Positions 40,760 through 51,505 of a stretch of DNA of 64,000 nucleotides are shown here, piece after piece. Source of the DNA: Mangrovibacter yixingensis (GTDB taxonomy: Bacteria; Pseudomonadota; Gammaproteobacteria; Enterobacterales; Enterobacteriaceae); NCBI RefSeq assembly GCF_020523985.1, contig NZ_JAIVKM010000001.1, positions 2,046,001 through 2,110,000 of the forward strand. The letters are read 5' to 3'. The notes below the pieces were generated by a model that did not search any database, had not been told where the DNA came from, and was given only the letters and a program-made list of their open reading frames with translations. A program made the translations under genes and the position numbers. How positions within the stretch are numbered: the first letter of the stretch is position 1; each line of letters opens with the position of its first letter.

Positions 40760-41511
40760 CCGTGGCCCTTAAAACGGCCTAACAGTTTGTAGCGTGTGCC
40801 CGGATACAACAACCGGGCATAGGTGACCACGCGGTTATCACTCCAGGTTTGGCGGCGAATCAGCAGGCAGGGCTCCGCCGCATTCATTTCCAGTAACTCA
40901 CGCTGCGGAGTATCGGGCATTATCGCTTCAACAATATGCTCCCCCGCCGTTAAGGGTGCCACCTGCATCAGGTAGGTATAGGGCGTGAGTGTCATAAAAT
41001 CTTGTGACAGGTAATCGGGTGCCACCAGCGGGTTGACCAGGCGGTCTTCCATTTGCACCGGAACATCGTTCTCGTAATGCACGATTACCGAATGGAAAAT
41101 CGCCTGACCGGTCGACAGGCCAAGTACCGCCGCCTGAGCCGGGTCAGCCTGTATTTCGTTCATGGCAAGTACCCGGCAACTGTGGCGGTGCCCACGCTGT
41201 GTGATTTCTTCGGCAATGTTGTGCACTTCCAGCATGGCAGTGTAGCCTTTCATTTCGGCCACAAAAGTTCCCACTCCCTGCATGCGCACCAAATAGCCTT
41301 CACTGGTCAGTTCACGCAGCGCACGGTTGATGGTCATGCGGCTGACACCCAGCCGGGCGACCAGTTCACTTTCAGAAGGCACACGCTGACGCGGCTTCCA
41401 CGCCCCTTCGTTAATCTGGCTGATAATCGCCTGCTTCACTCGCTGATAAATCGGCGCGGGTTGGTCACCCATGGCATTGACCAGTTGTGATACAGCGGTT
41501 TGCTCTGTCAT
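40756..41511 (-). CDS. hutC: Histidine utilisation repressor, GntR/HutC family
   Basis: GntR-family repressor of 251 residues from the ATG at 41511; the frame to 41631 runs through an operator. N-terminal winged helix: AWKPRQRVPSESELVARLGV and RMTINRALRELTSEGYLVR; C-terminal UTRA effector domain (GHRHSCRVLAMNEIQADPAQ, EDRLVNPLVAPDYL). HutC represses hut genes and is released by urocanate. Two TGTATATACA sites (41565, 41746) lie in the shared promoter region with hutU, so it probably represses itself and hutU. Confidence 0.92.
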   Translation of the reverse strand: MTEQTAVSQLVNAMGDQPAPIYQRVKQAIISQINEGAWKPRQRVPSESELVARLGVSRMTINRALRELTSEGYLVRMQGVGTFVAEMKGYTAMLEVHNIAEEITQRGHRHSCRVLAMNEIQADPAQAAVLGLSTGQAIFHSVIVHYENDVPVQMEDRLVNPLVAPDYLSQDFMTLTPYTYLMQVAPLTAGEHIVEAIMPDTPQRELLEMNAAEPCLLIRRQTWSDNRVVTYARLLYPGTRYKLLGRFKGHG

Positions 41512-41564
41512 AGCGGTTCCCTGCAATGTCCGGTTGATTAGAGTGTAATCCCCTTTATTAAAGA

Positions 41565-41574
41565 TGTATATACA
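41565..41574. promoter_or_regulatory. HutC operator candidate 1 (hutC/hutU)
   Basis: TGTATATACA palindrome 54 nt upstream of the hutC start, in a good position for autorepression. Confidence 0.7.
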
Positions 41575-41745
41575 TCCACATAATGTGGGCGCATAACACC
41601 CCTGCCCCTTAACTGTGCAACCACGCATCATTGTGGCGCAAAATTATTCACTACCAGGCAGGCGATAAAGCTGCGGCCCTTGTCACAAGCTGAACACAGA
41701 GAAATAAAAAAACTGGCGTGGCTTTTGCTAAATACTTTATCAAGA

Positions 41746-41755
41746 TGTATATACA
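41746..41755. promoter_or_regulatory. HutC operator candidate 2 (hutU)
   Basis: Second TGTATATACA palindrome, 70 nt upstream of hutU, with a further TATACA six nt on. The rest of the 313-nt hutC-hutU gap shows no other gene or structure. Confidence 0.72.
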
Positions 41756-41824
41756 AGACTATACATGGCTAATACAGAATTTCATCCGCGGTTATTGCGC
41801 GATACAAAGACAGAGGAAATGATT

Positions 41825-43519
41825 ATGAGCAAACCAACCAATCAGTCCGTTGCCCGCCCGGTTCACGCCCCACAAGGCACACAATTGAATTGCGCTAACT
41901 GGCTGATTGAAGCGCCATACCGCATGATTCAGAACAACCTCGACCCGGATGTTGCTGAGCGTCCGGATGACCTGGTAGTTTATGGCGGTATTGGTAAAGC
42001 AGCCCGTAACTGGGAATGCTTTGATGAAATTCTTGCCAGCCTGCGCCGCCTGAAAGAAGACGAAACGCTGCTGGTGCAGTCTGGCAAACCGGTAGGGATT
42101 TTCCGCACCCATGCCGATGCCCCCCGCGTGCTGATTGCCAACAGTAACCTGGTTCCCCACTGGGCAAATTGGGAACACTTCCAGGAGCTGGATAAAGCCG
42201 GGCTGATGATGTACGGCCAAATGACTGCAGGCTCCTGGATTTACATTGGTGCGCAAGGCATTGTTCAGGGCACCTATGAAACTTTTGCTGAAGCTGCCCG
42301 CCAGCACTATGACGGCAGCCTGCGCGGTAAATGGATCCTCACCGCGGGCCTTGGCGGTATGGGCGGTGCACAACCGCTGGCAGGCGTGATGGCCGGAGCC
42401 TGTGTACTGGCTATCGAGTGCCAGGAGTCACGTATTGATTTCCGCCTGCGCACCCGCTATGTCGACCACAAAGCCTACACCCTGGATGAAGCGCTGAAAC
42501 TGATTGAAGATGCCACCGCTAAAGGGGATGCCATCTCTGTTGCTCTGCTGGGTAATGCGGCTGAAGTTGTACCGGAGTTGGTAAAGCGCGCCAAAGCTGG
42601 CGGCCCGAAACCGCACATTGTCACCGACCAGACTTCAGCACACGACCCGCTGAATGGTTATTTACCCATTGGCTGGTCAGTAGAAGAGTGGGAAGAATTA
42701 CGCACAACTGACCCCAAAAAAGTCATGCAGGCCGCGCGTGCTTCCATGGCAGAGCATGTTAAAGCGATGCTCGATTTCTGGCATATGGGCGTTCCTACTG
42801 TGGATTACGGTAATAACATCCGCCAGGTTGCCAAAGATGAAGGGGTGGCAAACGCCTTTGATTTCCCGGGGTTTGTACCGGCATATATTCGCCCGCTGTT
42901 CTGCGAAGGCAAAGGCCCATTCCGCTGGGTGGCACTGTCTGGCGACCCGGAAGATATCTATAAAACCGATGCCAAACTGAAAGAACTGTTCCCGGACAAC
43001 CACGCACTGCACAACTGGCTGGACATGGCGCGTGAACGTATTGCTTTCCAGGGGCTGCCATCACGTATTTGCTGGCTGGGCCTGGGTGAGCGCCATATTG
43101 CTGGCCTGGCGTTTAACGAGATGGTGCGTAATGGCGAACTGAAAGCGCCAATCGTGATTGGCCGTGACCATCTGGATTGCGGTTCTGTTGCTTCCCCTAA
43201 CCGCGAAACAGAGTCAATGAAAGATGGTTCAGATGCGGTTTCCGACTGGCCGTTACTCAATGCATTGCTCAATACTGCCGGTGGCGCGACCTGGGTCAGC
43301 CTGCATCACGGTGGTGGTGTGGGCATGGGCTTCTCCCAGCATGCCGGGGTGGTGATTGTGTGTGATGGTAGCGAGGCCGCCGATGTGCGCCTGGGCCGTG
43401 TCTTGTGGAATGACCCGGCAACCGGCGTTATGCGCCATGCCGATGCAGGTTATGAAACAGCTATTGCCTGCGCACAAGAAAAAGGGCTGGACTTGCCGGG
43501 TATTCTGCCAAAAGGCTGA
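41825..43519 (+). CDS. hutU: Urocanate hydratase
   Basis: Urocanase of 564 residues, converting urocanate to imidazolonepropionate with tightly bound NAD. The ATG at 41825 follows AGAGGA by 7 nt; the frame from 41765 lacks support. Motifs: [58 protein letters not shown] (NAD site), [26 protein letters not shown] (active-site Cys) and [18 protein letters not shown]. In other enterics hutH follows; here a terminator and convergent cobT follow instead. Confidence 0.95.
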   Translation: MSKPTNQSVARPVHAPQGTQLNCANWLIEAPYRMIQNNLDPDVAERPDDLVVYGGIGKAARNWECFDEILASLRRLKEDETLLVQSGKPVGIFRTHADAPRVLIANSNLVPHWANWEHFQELDKAGLMMYGQMTAGSWIYIGAQGIVQGTYETFAEAARQHYDGSLRGKWILTAGLGGMGGAQPLAGVMAGACVLAIECQESRIDFRLRTRYVDHKAYTLDEALKLIEDATAKGDAISVALLGNAAEVVPELVKRAKAGGPKPHIVTDQTSAHDPLNGYLPIGWSVEEWEELRTTDPKKVMQAARASMAEHVKAMLDFWHMGVPTVDYGNNIRQVAKDEGVANAFDFPGFVPAYIRPLFCEGKGPFRWVALSGDPEDIYKTDAKLKELFPDNHALHNWLDMARERIAFQGLPSRICWLGLGERHIAGLAFNEMVRNGELKAPIVIGRDHLDCGSVASPNRETESMKDGSDAVSDWPLLNALLNTAGGATWVSLHHGGGVGMGFSQHAGVVIVCDGSEAADVRLGRVLWNDPATGVMRHADAGYETAIACAQEKGLDLPGILPKG

Positions 43520-43533
43520 ACCTGACCACTACT

Positions 43534-43558
43534 CTGCCCGCTATACGCGGGCAGTTTT
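43534..43558 (+). terminator. Rho-independent terminator after hutU
   Basis: CTGCCCGC (43534) and GCGGGCAG (43547) with a 5-nt loop, followed by TTTT. It sits between the convergent hutU and cobT stops and may also stop the cob transcript. Confidence 0.8.
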
Positions 43559-43566
43559 CCCCACAG

Positions 43567-44625
43567 TTAATGGCTTTCCGGCAACACTATCTCGCTACCA
43601 GCCAGCGTGCCCATTTCGTTGTACATCGCACAGGCGGCATCCACTAATTGCATTGCCAATGCACCACCACTGCCTTCTCCCAGGCGCATATCCATGACCA
43701 GGTACGGGTCCAGCCCCAAGTGGCTTAAGGCAATACGCGCACCACGTTCAGCGGATAAATGCGACGGGATCAGGTACGGTTTCACTTCCGGCGCAATACG
43801 GCATGCCGCTAACGCGGATGCATAAGAGAGAAAACCATCCAGCACGACGGGCAACCCACAACTTGCCGCACCGAGCATTACCCCTGTCATGCCCAGCAAG
43901 TCGAACCCGCCCACTTTGGCAAGCACATCCAGGCCATCTGTCACATCGGGTTGGTTTACATAAACCGCTTTACGCACCACATCCACTTTATGTTGTAACT
44001 TCGCCAGCGGGTAGTTCGCCCCAACCCCCACCGTTTCCATTGGGTCTGCGCCTGTTAACACACTAACCACTGCAGCGGCAGGAGTGGTATTGGCAATCCC
44101 CAATTCACCTACGCCAAACAGCGTCACCCCTTCGGCTGCCAGGTTGCGGGTAAAGGCGATACTTTTTTCCAGCAAGGTTTGCGCCTGTTCACGGGTCATT
44201 GCCGGTTCTTTGGCAATGTTGCCACTCCCCCGCGCCACCCGCATATCTACCAGGCCAGGAATAGGATCGTAGTCGATACCGGTATCGACTACATGTACCT
44301 GAGCGCCAGCCTGACGTGCCAATACACAAACGCCAGTGCTGTTGCGAGTCATGTTAATAGCCTGAATCCAGGTCACTGCTTTGGGCGATACCGCAATACC
44401 TTCTTCATAGACACCATGGTCGGCACACATTACAACCATGGCTTTTTTACGGGTATTAAGCTCGCCTTTTAACCCCGGACACCCTGCCAACTGCACCGCC
44501 AGTGATTCCAAACGACCCAAGCTGCCAACCGGTTTTAGCAAGCCATCAATATAGGCCTGAGCTTCAAGTTGGCGTGCGGTATCCAGTGCCGGAATGGCCT
44601 GACGTATTTCAGTGAGTGTTTGCAT
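43567..44625 (-). CDS. cobT: Nicotinate-nucleotide:dimethylbenzimidazole phosphoribosyltransferase
   Basis: CobT, 352 residues (Salmonella 356), which makes alpha-ribazole phosphate from dimethylbenzimidazole and nicotinate mononucleotide for the lower ligand. Seen: [72 protein letters not shown] and [13 protein letters not shown], the last holding the catalytic Glu. Last gene of the cob operon, 34 nt after cobS. Confidence 0.95.
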   Translation of the reverse strand: MQTLTEIRQAIPALDTARQLEAQAYIDGLLKPVGSLGRLESLAVQLAGCPGLKGELNTRKKAMVVMCADHGVYEEGIAVSPKAVTWIQAINMTRNSTGVCVLARQAGAQVHVVDTGIDYDPIPGLVDMRVARGSGNIAKEPAMTREQAQTLLEKSIAFTRNLAAEGVTLFGVGELGIANTTPAAAVVSVLTGADPMETVGVGANYPLAKLQHKVDVVRKAVYVNQPDVTDGLDVLAKVGGFDLLGMTGVMLGAASCGLPVVLDGFLSYASALAACRIAPEVKPYLIPSHLSAERGARIALSHLGLDPYLVMDMRLGEGSGGALAMQLVDAACAMYNEMGTLAGSEIVLPESH

Positions 44626-44659
44626 ATTCTTTTTCTCAATTTACTAAAAGGACGCTGAC

Positions 44660-45400
44660 TTACAGCAACGCCAGCAGAAAAATCACTTCACCGGTTTCAA
44701 TTGCCGCCCCCAGGGTATCGCCGGTTTGCCCGCCGAGGGTACGTTTTAGCGCCTGGCCCAGAACAAACACCACGGCAGCCGTGATGAGGTAGGCCACTAA
44801 CCCGCGCCAGGAGAGCAGGACGGAGGCTAACAACAGACCCGCCCCTAATGTGACCAACGTCTGCAACCCATTAACCTTGCCAATAAACAAGTTCCCCAGG
44901 CCATTTTCCCGCGCATACTGCTGGCGGTACATCAGCAACACCGCCACACTGCGCCCGGCAAGACAGGCGCTGGCAAGCACTGGCAGTGCCTGTTGCCCAC
45001 GCAGAGCCAGTTCGTTAATCACCAGCACTTTCGCCAGTAGAATAAATACCAGCCCCAACGCACCATGCGTGCCCAGGCGGCTGTCCTTCATGATTTCCAG
45101 CATACGCTCACGGCTGCGGGCAGAAAAAACGGCATCACAGGTATCTGCCAGGCCGTCGAGGTGAAAGCCCCCGGTGAGTACCGCCAGTGCCAGTACGGCA
45201 AAAAATGCCGCCAGCGGTGTACCACTGCCGGGCTGCAAGACCAAAAACACCACACCCGCCAATGAGCCCAACAACAGGCCCACTAATGGGAAAGTCACTA
45301 TTCCATTAACATACTGTTTCACATCCAGCCGCTGATACCAGCGAGCGCGAACCGGCAGGCGGCTCATAAATGCGAGCATCGCCAAATACAACTGAATCAT
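44660..45400 (-). CDS. cobS: Adenosylcobinamide-GDP ribazoletransferase (cobalamin synthase)
   Basis: Polytopic membrane enzyme of 246 residues joining adenosylcobinamide-GDP to alpha-ribazole (phosphate). Conserved acidic motif [21 protein letters not shown] near residue 80, plus [15 protein letters not shown] and [20 protein letters not shown] near the C-terminus. Overlaps cobU by ATGA. Confidence 0.95.
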   Translation of the reverse strand: MIQLYLAMLAFMSRLPVRARWYQRLDVKQYVNGIVTFPLVGLLLGSLAGVVFLVLQPGSGTPLAAFFAVLALAVLTGGFHLDGLADTCDAVFSARSRERMLEIMKDSRLGTHGALGLVFILLAKVLVINELALRGQQALPVLASACLAGRSVAVLLMYRQQYARENGLGNLFIGKVNGLQTLVTLGAGLLLASVLLSWRGLVAYLITAAVVFVLGQALKRTLGGQTGDTLGAAIETGEVIFLLALL

Positions 45401-45942
45401 TTAATTTTGACTCCAATCCCTGACACAACCAGCCAGACGCCATCTGCCGCCTGGGCCAGCCGTTGATTTACCCTACCTGCAATATCCCGAAAATGCCGGG
45501 CCAGGCGGTTTTCCGGCACAATGCCCATACCCACTTCATTCGTCACCAGGAATATCGGGGCGGGGCAAGCTGCACAGGCTGCGATAAGCTGGTCGATTTG
45601 TTGATTTACCGCAGCTTCAATAGCGGCATAATTCCATGTTTGCGGATCCTGCTCTCCCCCTTCATCAAACATCAGATTGGTGACAAGCGTTGTCACGCAC
45701 TCCAGCAATATGGCTTCATCTGGCGAGTTGTCTGGGGTAATAAAGCGCCCCATGTCACGCCAGGCTTCCACTGTGCGCCAGTGAGCCGGGCGGGATGCTT
45801 TGTGGTGCGCTACCCGCTGAGCCATCTCCCCATCAAAAATCTGCGAGGTGGCAATGTACAACACCTGTGAAGCGGCCTGGGCTGCCAGTTCTTCTGCCTG
45901 GCGGCTTTTGCCGCTACGGGCACCACCGGTTATCAGCATCAT
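45397..45942 (-). CDS. cobU: Adenosylcobinamide kinase / guanylyltransferase
   Basis: Bifunctional CobU of 181 residues: phosphorylates adenosylcobinamide then adds GMP. P-loop [13 protein letters not shown] at the N-terminus, guanylylated His in [11 protein letters not shown] near residue 46, [14 protein letters not shown] and [17 protein letters not shown]-type C-terminal motif. It overlaps cbiP and cobS by 4 nt each. Confidence 0.95.
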   Translation of the reverse strand: MMLITGGARSGKSRQAEELAAQAASQVLYIATSQIFDGEMAQRVAHHKASRPAHWRTVEAWRDMGRFITPDNSPDEAILLECVTTLVTNLMFDEGGEQDPQTWNYAAIEAAVNQQIDQLIAACAACPAPIFLVTNEVGMGIVPENRLARHFRDIAGRVNQRLAQAADGVWLVVSGIGVKIK

Positions 45943-47465
45943 GATGCTGGCTCCTGGTGTTGGTTCATAATTTGGTAAATTTTTTCGATATCGATGTGTT
46001 GGCGCATGGCAGCAGCCAGTTGGTCGAACTGCACCTGCTTGTGGTGCGCATAATCAGGTGTTTCACCTGGTAAAGGTGCCAGGCCTTTACGCTGGCGCAG
46101 GTTATCCAACAGGCGGCGGGTGAAAGCGGCGTTATCAAACACACCGTGTAAGTAAGTCCCGGCCACTCGCCCACTGGGGCTGATAGCGCCATCAAGCGCC
46201 AGGTGGTTATTCTGCCCCATGCGGAAAATTGCCTGTGCCTGGCTACCGCGCTGGCTGGTACCCATATGGATTTCATACCCGCTCACTGGCAACTCACCAC
46301 AACCAGCCAGAATACCCGGTAACGCCACCAGGCAATGGCCGCTTGCCTGCACGGTTACTTTGTCATGGGCAAACTGGGTGCCGATATCCAGCAACCCTAG
46401 CCCTGGCTGGCTCCCCAGCCCGGATTCCACTTCGTCGTCTATGGTGTTACCCAACATCTGGTAACCACCACAGACACCAATGATTGCGCCACCAGCCTGG
46501 TGCCAGGCAAGAATGCGTTTCGCCATGCCGCTTTTGTGCAGCCATGCCAAATCACCCAGGGTATTTTTGCTCCCAGGCAGAATAACTAAATCTGGCCCGC
46601 CCAGGTCTTCCGGGTCCCGCACGTAGCGCACTTGCACGTCTGGCTGGAATGCCAGCGGGTTAAAATCGGTAAAGTTAGAAATATGCGGCAGGTGCACCAC
46701 AGCAATATCCAGCGCTTTATTCTGGTAACCCTGGTATTTACCGCGTTCCAGTACAACGCCATCTTCATCTTCCAGGTCAATATCCAGCCAGGGCATTACG
46801 CCAATTACCGGTACGCCGGTCAACGCTTCTATCTGCTCAAGACCTGGTTGCAATAGTGCAACATCGCCACGGAATTTATTAATGATGACGCCTTTTACCC
46901 GCGCACGCTCTTCCGGTTGCAGCAAGGCAAGGGTGCCATAGATTGCGGCAAAAACACCGCCACGATCGATATCCGCCACCAGCACCACCGGGCAGTGGGC
47001 GATTTCCGCCATCCCCATATTGACGATATCCCGGTCACGCAGGTTGATTTCTGCCGGGCTGCCAGCGCCTTCCAACACAATGGCATCGTATTCCGCAGAC
47101 AGGCTGTTCCAGACATCGCTAATTTGCTGGCGCAGGCGTGGTTTATAATCGTGGTAACTCACGGCATCCATGTCTTGCGCCACCTTGCCCATCAGTACCA
47201 CCTGCGCTTTTCGGTCACTGGTCGGTTTGAGCAATATAGGGTTCATGCGCACATCCGGCGTAATACCCGCGGCTTCTGCCTGAAAAATCTGGGCCCGCCC
47301 CATCTCTTTGCCGTCAGGCGTGACCCCGGAATTTAGCGCCATATTCTGTGATTTAAATGGCGCACATGCCAGACCATCCTGCACCAGGATGCGGCACAGG
47401 CCAGCAACCAACACACTTTTCCCAACATCGGAAGCTGTGCCCTGCAACATTATTGATTTGCTCAT
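45939..47465 (-). CDS. cbiP: Cobyric acid synthase
   Basis: CbiP/CobQ, 508 residues; glutamine-dependent amidation of adenosylcobyrinate a,c-diamide at four carboxylates. N-terminal nucleotide motif [21 protein letters not shown] region [15 protein letters not shown], and a class I amidotransferase half with Cys in [11 protein letters not shown] near residue 333 and His in [10 protein letters not shown]. Overlaps cbiO by 4 nt. Confidence 0.95.
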   Translation of the reverse strand: MSKSIMLQGTASDVGKSVLVAGLCRILVQDGLACAPFKSQNMALNSGVTPDGKEMGRAQIFQAEAAGITPDVRMNPILLKPTSDRKAQVVLMGKVAQDMDAVSYHDYKPRLRQQISDVWNSLSAEYDAIVLEGAGSPAEINLRDRDIVNMGMAEIAHCPVVLVADIDRGGVFAAIYGTLALLQPEERARVKGVIINKFRGDVALLQPGLEQIEALTGVPVIGVMPWLDIDLEDEDGVVLERGKYQGYQNKALDIAVVHLPHISNFTDFNPLAFQPDVQVRYVRDPEDLGGPDLVILPGSKNTLGDLAWLHKSGMAKRILAWHQAGGAIIGVCGGYQMLGNTIDDEVESGLGSQPGLGLLDIGTQFAHDKVTVQASGHCLVALPGILAGCGELPVSGYEIHMGTSQRGSQAQAIFRMGQNNHLALDGAISPSGRVAGTYLHGVFDNAAFTRRLLDNLRQRKGLAPLPGETPDYAHHKQVQFDQLAAAMRQHIDIEKIYQIMNQHQEPAS

Positions 47466-48307
47466 GCCACCCCCTTAACCGCCACAGTTTCAGGCCGGGC
47501 AAAAGCACTGCCCGCGCCCGGATGAGCGGCAAATAAATCGTCCTCGTTACGGTACAGCGGAAAACCCAGTTGTTGGTGCAATTTTACCAGCCAGGGCTGC
47601 GCCAGCCCGGCTTGCGCCAGTTTTTCGCCCTGGCAGAACACCACTTCAGGTGTGCCATTGGCAATGATTTCACCGGCGGCCATAACATAAATGCCATCAC
47701 ACATTTCATACACCAGGTCGATATCATGGCTGGAGATAACAACATGCTTTCCTTCAGCGGCAATACGCCGAATAATCGCTTTCATGTGCTCGCGCCCGGC
47801 AGGATCCAGCCCTGCTGTGGGTTCATCCAGCAACAGGTAATCTGCATTCATCACTAATGCACCCGCAATGGCGACACGTTTTTTCTGGCCGTGGCTCAGT
47901 GCCTGAATAGGTTGGTGGCGAAAGCCTTGCGCATCCACCCGGTCAAGGGCATCGTCTATCCGTGCACGAATCAGGGTTTCATCCATACCCAGGTTACGCA
48001 GGCTGAAAGCCAGATCACTGTCGATATCGGTATAAAAGATTTGCTGGTCTGGGTCCTGGAACACGGTTGCCACCTGCTGGCGCAACGCCATTAGCGCACG
48101 TTTGCTGTAACCCAGCGGCTCCCCTTGCCAGTAAACAGCCCCTTGTTGCGGGCGCAAGACACCACACAGGTTCATAAATAATGTGGATTTCCCGCTGCCA
48201 TTAGCGCCCACCAGGCCCGAAACCGAAAAGCGGTCGGCATCAAAATTAATCCCCCGCAATACCGGTTCATCCTGGTAGCGAAAATGTAAGTTTTGGGTAC
48301 ACAGCAT
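47462..48307 (-). CDS. cbiO: Cobalt ECF transporter ATPase
   Basis: ABC ATPase of the CbiMNQO cobalt importer, 281 residues from the ATG at 48307 ([19 protein letters not shown]), matching the Salmonella N-terminus; the frame to 48436 overlaps cbiQ and is rejected. Walker [13 protein letters not shown]-loop [12 protein letters not shown], signature variant [15 protein letters not shown], Walker [13 protein letters not shown], switch ISSHD. It begins 8 nt after cbiQ. Confidence 0.93.
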   Translation of the reverse strand: MLCTQNLHFRYQDEPVLRGINFDADRFSVSGLVGANGSGKSTLFMNLCGVLRPQQGAVYWQGEPLGYSKRALMALRQQVATVFQDPDQQIFYTDIDSDLAFSLRNLGMDETLIRARIDDALDRVDAQGFRHQPIQALSHGQKKRVAIAGALVMNADYLLLDEPTAGLDPAGREHMKAIIRRIAAEGKHVVISSHDIDLVYEMCDGIYVMAAGEIIANGTPEVVFCQGEKLAQAGLAQPWLVKLHQQLGFPLYRNEDDLFAAHPGAGSAFARPETVAVKGVA

Positions 48308-48315
48308 AGGGCCCC

Positions 48316-48996
48316 TTAGAGGTGAAAATCCCCTTGGTATAATTTCATATCCAGTGCGGTCGTCATCTGTTGGTAGCGCCACATTACTCTGCTGAATAAC
48401 AACGAAATCAACATCGCTAAAGAGCGGTAGCCGCAAGGGACGTTACGATACCCAAACCGTAATGTCTGCGCACGGTAAATTGCCGCGGCTTCATCCAGCA
48501 GAATAAAAATAAAACGCCAGGTAAGCAGAACTTGCTCCGTTAACAATGCTGGCACCCGGCAACGCTTAAGCAACTGAATAAGCTGAGGGAAAGGCAGGTT
48601 CAGTACAAACCAAAATGTGGCTGCCAACGCCGCCAGGCTACGGCACCCACTATTCCAGGCAAGCACTAAACCTGGCTGGCTCACACCAAAAGTCACACCG
48701 CCCAAATGCATTCCCCACAGCACACCTGCTGGCTCACGGGTAACCGTTAATGCCAGTGCCAGTGAGGCCACCAATAAAAATGACAGTGGCAGGCTCATCC
48801 AGCACAACCAGCGCCAGAGTGAAACTTTTAACAACCAGCAGGTGAGTGACGCCAGTAAAGCCAGTTCGATTAACTGCCCCACAGGTGGCAACGCCATTGC
48901 CAGCACAATAAACACCAGCCAGCCCAGAAACTTGGCAACCGGGTCTTTATCGCGCCAGCGGCTCTGGTAACTTAACCGGTCAATCCCGCTCAGCAC
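48316..48996 (-). CDS. cbiQ: Cobalt ECF transporter transmembrane (T) protein
   Basis: T-component of the cobalt importer, 226 residues with several membrane spans. Starts MLSGIDRLSYQSRW, like Salmonella CbiQ; coupling helices include RCRVPALLTEQVLLTWRFIF and YRAQTLRFGYRNVPCGYRSL. It overlaps cbiN by 17 nt. Confidence 0.93.
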   Translation of the reverse strand: MLSGIDRLSYQSRWRDKDPVAKFLGWLVFIVLAMALPPVGQLIELALLASLTCWLLKVSLWRWLCWMSLPLSFLLVASLALALTVTREPAGVLWGMHLGGVTFGVSQPGLVLAWNSGCRSLAALAATFWFVLNLPFPQLIQLLKRCRVPALLTEQVLLTWRFIFILLDEAAAIYRAQTLRFGYRNVPCGYRSLAMLISLLFSRVMWRYQQMTTALDMKLYQGDFHL

Positions 48997-49261
48997 GGCT
49001 CGCCTTCCCTTTCCAGTAACCGAGAATGTAAAAAATCACCGCCGTTCCCAACGCCCCCTGCAAGGTAAATAACAGGCTTTCTATTTCACTGCTGGCGGGC
49101 TCATACAATGGCTGAAACCAGGGGTGATACGCGGGGTCTATTACTTTTATCTGGTTTTCCGCCTGGTTATCTGAACCGCCGTACTCCCCACCGTGGTTAA
49201 TAAAAAACGGCATCACCATGAGTGCCACCACCAGCACAATCAATGTCACTGTTTTTTTCAT
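48980..49261 (-). CDS. cbiN: Cobalt transport accessory protein
   Basis: CbiN, 93 residues with two membrane helices (TLIVLVVALMVMPFFI and LGTAVIFYILGYWKG) flanking a periplasmic loop (HGGEYGGSDNQAENQI, PAYHPWFQPLYEPAS). CbiN helps load Co2+ into CbiM. Overlaps cbiM by 4 nt. Confidence 0.94.
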   Translation of the reverse strand: MKKTVTLIVLVVALMVMPFFINHGGEYGGSDNQAENQIKVIDPAYHPWFQPLYEPASSEIESLLFTLQGALGTAVIFYILGYWKGKASRAERD

Positions 49262-49995
49262 TGCAGTGTCCCCTTCGCCGTTATGAGGTGGCGTTTGGTT
49301 AGCTGATCATAGATAAGCACCGTCAGGAACCCTTCGGCTATGGCAATCGGAATTTGAGTGAGGCAAAAAATTCCCATAAATTTCAGTGTGGAACCTGCCG
49401 CACCATTCACTGGGTCCGGGAAGGCCACGCCAAGTTGTACTGAGGTAACAAAATAGGTCACTAAGTCTGCCACTACGGCACACAGAAAAACCCCCACATC
49501 GTTACGCAGCCCGGTTTTACAGGCAAGCCGCCACACCAGCCAGCCTGCGAACGGCCCGACTACGGCCATGGAAATGCCGTTTGCCCCAAGCGTTGTCAGC
49601 CCGCCGTGAGCCAAAAGCAGCGCCTGAAAGAGCAGCACAATGGCCCCCAGCAAGGACACCACGCCCGGCCCAAACAGAATGACCGCCAGCCCAACACCGG
49701 TTGGGTGTGAACAACTGCCCGTTACTGAAGGGATTTTGAGTGCCGAAAGCACAAAAATAAACGCGCCGCACAGCGCCAGTAGCACTTTCTGGTGGCTGTC
49801 CTGGCTGACAATCTGGCGCAAGCGCACCAGCCCATACCACAGGCAAGGCAAAAACAGCACCCACCAGGCCAGCGCCCAAAAAGGCGGTAGAAAACCCTCC
49901 ATGATGTGCATGGCAAAAGCCTGTTCTGGGGCAAGCAGCATCAGGATGCCCAACGCAAGGCCGCTCAAAGAGAGACGTTTTAACTGTTGTTCCAT
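49258..49995 (-). CDS. cbiM: Cobalt ECF transporter substrate-binding membrane protein
   Basis: CbiM, 245 residues. A signal peptide ends in QAFA, leaving a mature N-terminus MHIMEGFLP, whose Met-His start binds cobalt in this family. KIPSVTGSCSHPTGVGLAVILFGP and LLAHGGLTTLGANG are diagnostic. Overlaps cbiL by 16 nt. Confidence 0.95.
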   Translation of the reverse strand: MEQQLKRLSLSGLALGILMLLAPEQAFAMHIMEGFLPPFWALAWWVLFLPCLWYGLVRLRQIVSQDSHQKVLLALCGAFIFVLSALKIPSVTGSCSHPTGVGLAVILFGPGVVSLLGAIVLLFQALLLAHGGLTTLGANGISMAVVGPFAGWLVWRLACKTGLRNDVGVFLCAVVADLVTYFVTSVQLGVAFPDPVNGAAGSTLKFMGIFCLTQIPIAIAEGFLTVLIYDQLTKRHLITAKGTLQ

Positions 49996-50711
49996 GATTC
50001 ACTCCTGATATCCCATTGCTTATTGACCAGAATGGTCGAAAAGTAGGGAAGCGATTCATCGTCCGGCACGGCAGAAAGGTCGCGCCAACAACGTTCACCT
50101 GGCAGAGTGGCTTCGGCCATCATTACGGCGTGGTCAATAACCCCGCATTCCTGCAATAGTGCTTTAATTGCCGGGAAACGCCCGTAGACTTTCATCATCA
50201 CTACGCAATCGTGGCGTTGCAGGGTGTCACGCAGGTGTTGTTCACTGGCGTTACAGGCAACAATCGCCAGGGATTGCTGGTCCATCGCCAGCGGCAACGC
50301 GGCAGCAGATGCAATAGCTAAAACAGAGGTAACACCTGGGACGATTTCCAGCCAGTCCGGGCGGCCAAGGCGTGCCAGTAACCACACCCAGGTACTGAAC
50401 AGCATGGCATCGCCCAGAGTAATAAACCCAACTTGTTTGCCTGCCTGCGCTTCACGCGCCAGCGTTCCCGCCACTTCATCCCATACTGCGGCTTTGGCAT
50501 CGTTATCTGCGCTCATGGGGAAATGGCAGGTGTGTATTTCGGTTTTTTCACTCAGCCAGGGGCGCACAATACTGAGCGCCAGGCTGTCGGCCCCTTTACG
50601 CCCGGCAGGGGCATACAGGCAATCCAGCTTGCCAAGAATGCGTGCTGCGCGCACGGTAATCAGGTCGCTGGCACCAGGACCGGTGCTGATAGCATATAAC
50701 CGCCCGCTCAT
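49980..50711 (-). CDS. cbiL: Cobalt-factor II C20-methyltransferase
   Basis: SAM-dependent methyltransferase, 243 residues; methylates C20 of cobalt-sirohydrochlorin. Starts SGRLYAISTGPGASDLITV (glycine loop), with FITLGDAMLFSTWVW, PGVTSVLAIASAAALPLA and MMKVYGRFPAIKALL. Overlaps cbiK by 4 nt. Confidence 0.94.
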   Translation of the reverse strand: MSGRLYAISTGPGASDLITVRAARILGKLDCLYAPAGRKGADSLALSIVRPWLSEKTEIHTCHFPMSADNDAKAAVWDEVAGTLAREAQAGKQVGFITLGDAMLFSTWVWLLARLGRPDWLEIVPGVTSVLAIASAAALPLAMDQQSLAIVACNASEQHLRDTLQRHDCVVMMKVYGRFPAIKALLQECGVIDHAVMMAEATLPGERCWRDLSAVPDDESLPYFSTILVNKQWDIRSESWNNS

Positions 50712-51505
50712 GCCGCTACCTCCTGTGTTCCAGCCGCCAGCGCCTGCTGCAAATGCGCCACAAACTGGCTACGAATAGCCGGGTTCTCCCCCAGCCCTTG
50801 TAAGCACACTTGCGCCGGAATACCCGCGGCGGCAAAACAACTTTTCCATGAATCTGGTGCATCGGAGGCCATATCGTTAATGGCGTGGTCGCCCGCCACC
50901 AGCATAAGTGGCATGAGAACCACCCGGCGCACCCCTTGCTGCTGCATGCTGTGAACCAGTTGCCCCACTTCGGGGTAACTTTCTACTGCGCCAACCCGAG
51001 CCGGAAAGTGGCTGGCCTGCATCATATGATCAAGGCAGGCATAGGCCGCAAAAGCGTGGTGGCTGGCACCATGCCCCATAAATACCACCTGTTCGTCGTC
51101 AGCTAATGGCGGCATCTGGCTGCGCAATGACAGCATCAGTTGCTGGTAATCACTAAAGGTACTGAGCAGTGGCGTACCAAGCGCCAAACGTGCGAAATGC
51201 CCCTGCCACGGTGCAGCATCCCGCACCACTTTTTCATATTCATCGCCATTAATAATGTGGAGTGACTGAATGGCAACATCCTGGTAGCCTTGCTCCGCCA
51301 GTTGCTGCAAGGCCTGGCCGGGTGACGGTATCACCAGCCCATCACGCCGGGCCAGTTTGCGGATAATCATGCCGGAGGTAAATGCGCGCATTAGCGTGCG
51401 GTCCGGGCAACTGGCCGCCAGCGCCTGTTCACAGGCAACAATATTTTTCTCCAGCGTATCGTGGTAGCTGGTGCCAAAACTCACCACCAGTAATGCTTTT
51501 TTCAT
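50708..51505 (-). CDS. cbiK: Sirohydrochlorin cobaltochelatase
   Basis: CbiK, 265 residues; inserts Co2+ into sirohydrochlorin, the entry step of the anaerobic route. Metal/catalytic histidines lie in VFMGHGASHHAFAAY and LMLVAGDHAINDMASD. Starts MKKALLVVSFGTSYHDT. No signal peptide, so it is cytoplasmic. Overlaps cbiJ by 4 nt. Confidence 0.94.
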   Translation of the reverse strand: MKKALLVVSFGTSYHDTLEKNIVACEQALAASCPDRTLMRAFTSGMIIRKLARRDGLVIPSPGQALQQLAEQGYQDVAIQSLHIINGDEYEKVVRDAAPWQGHFARLALGTPLLSTFSDYQQLMLSLRSQMPPLADDEQVVFMGHGASHHAFAAYACLDHMMQASHFPARVGAVESYPEVGQLVHSMQQQGVRRVVLMPLMLVAGDHAINDMASDAPDSWKSCFAAAGIPAQVCLQGLGENPAIRSQFVAHLQQALAAGTQEVAA

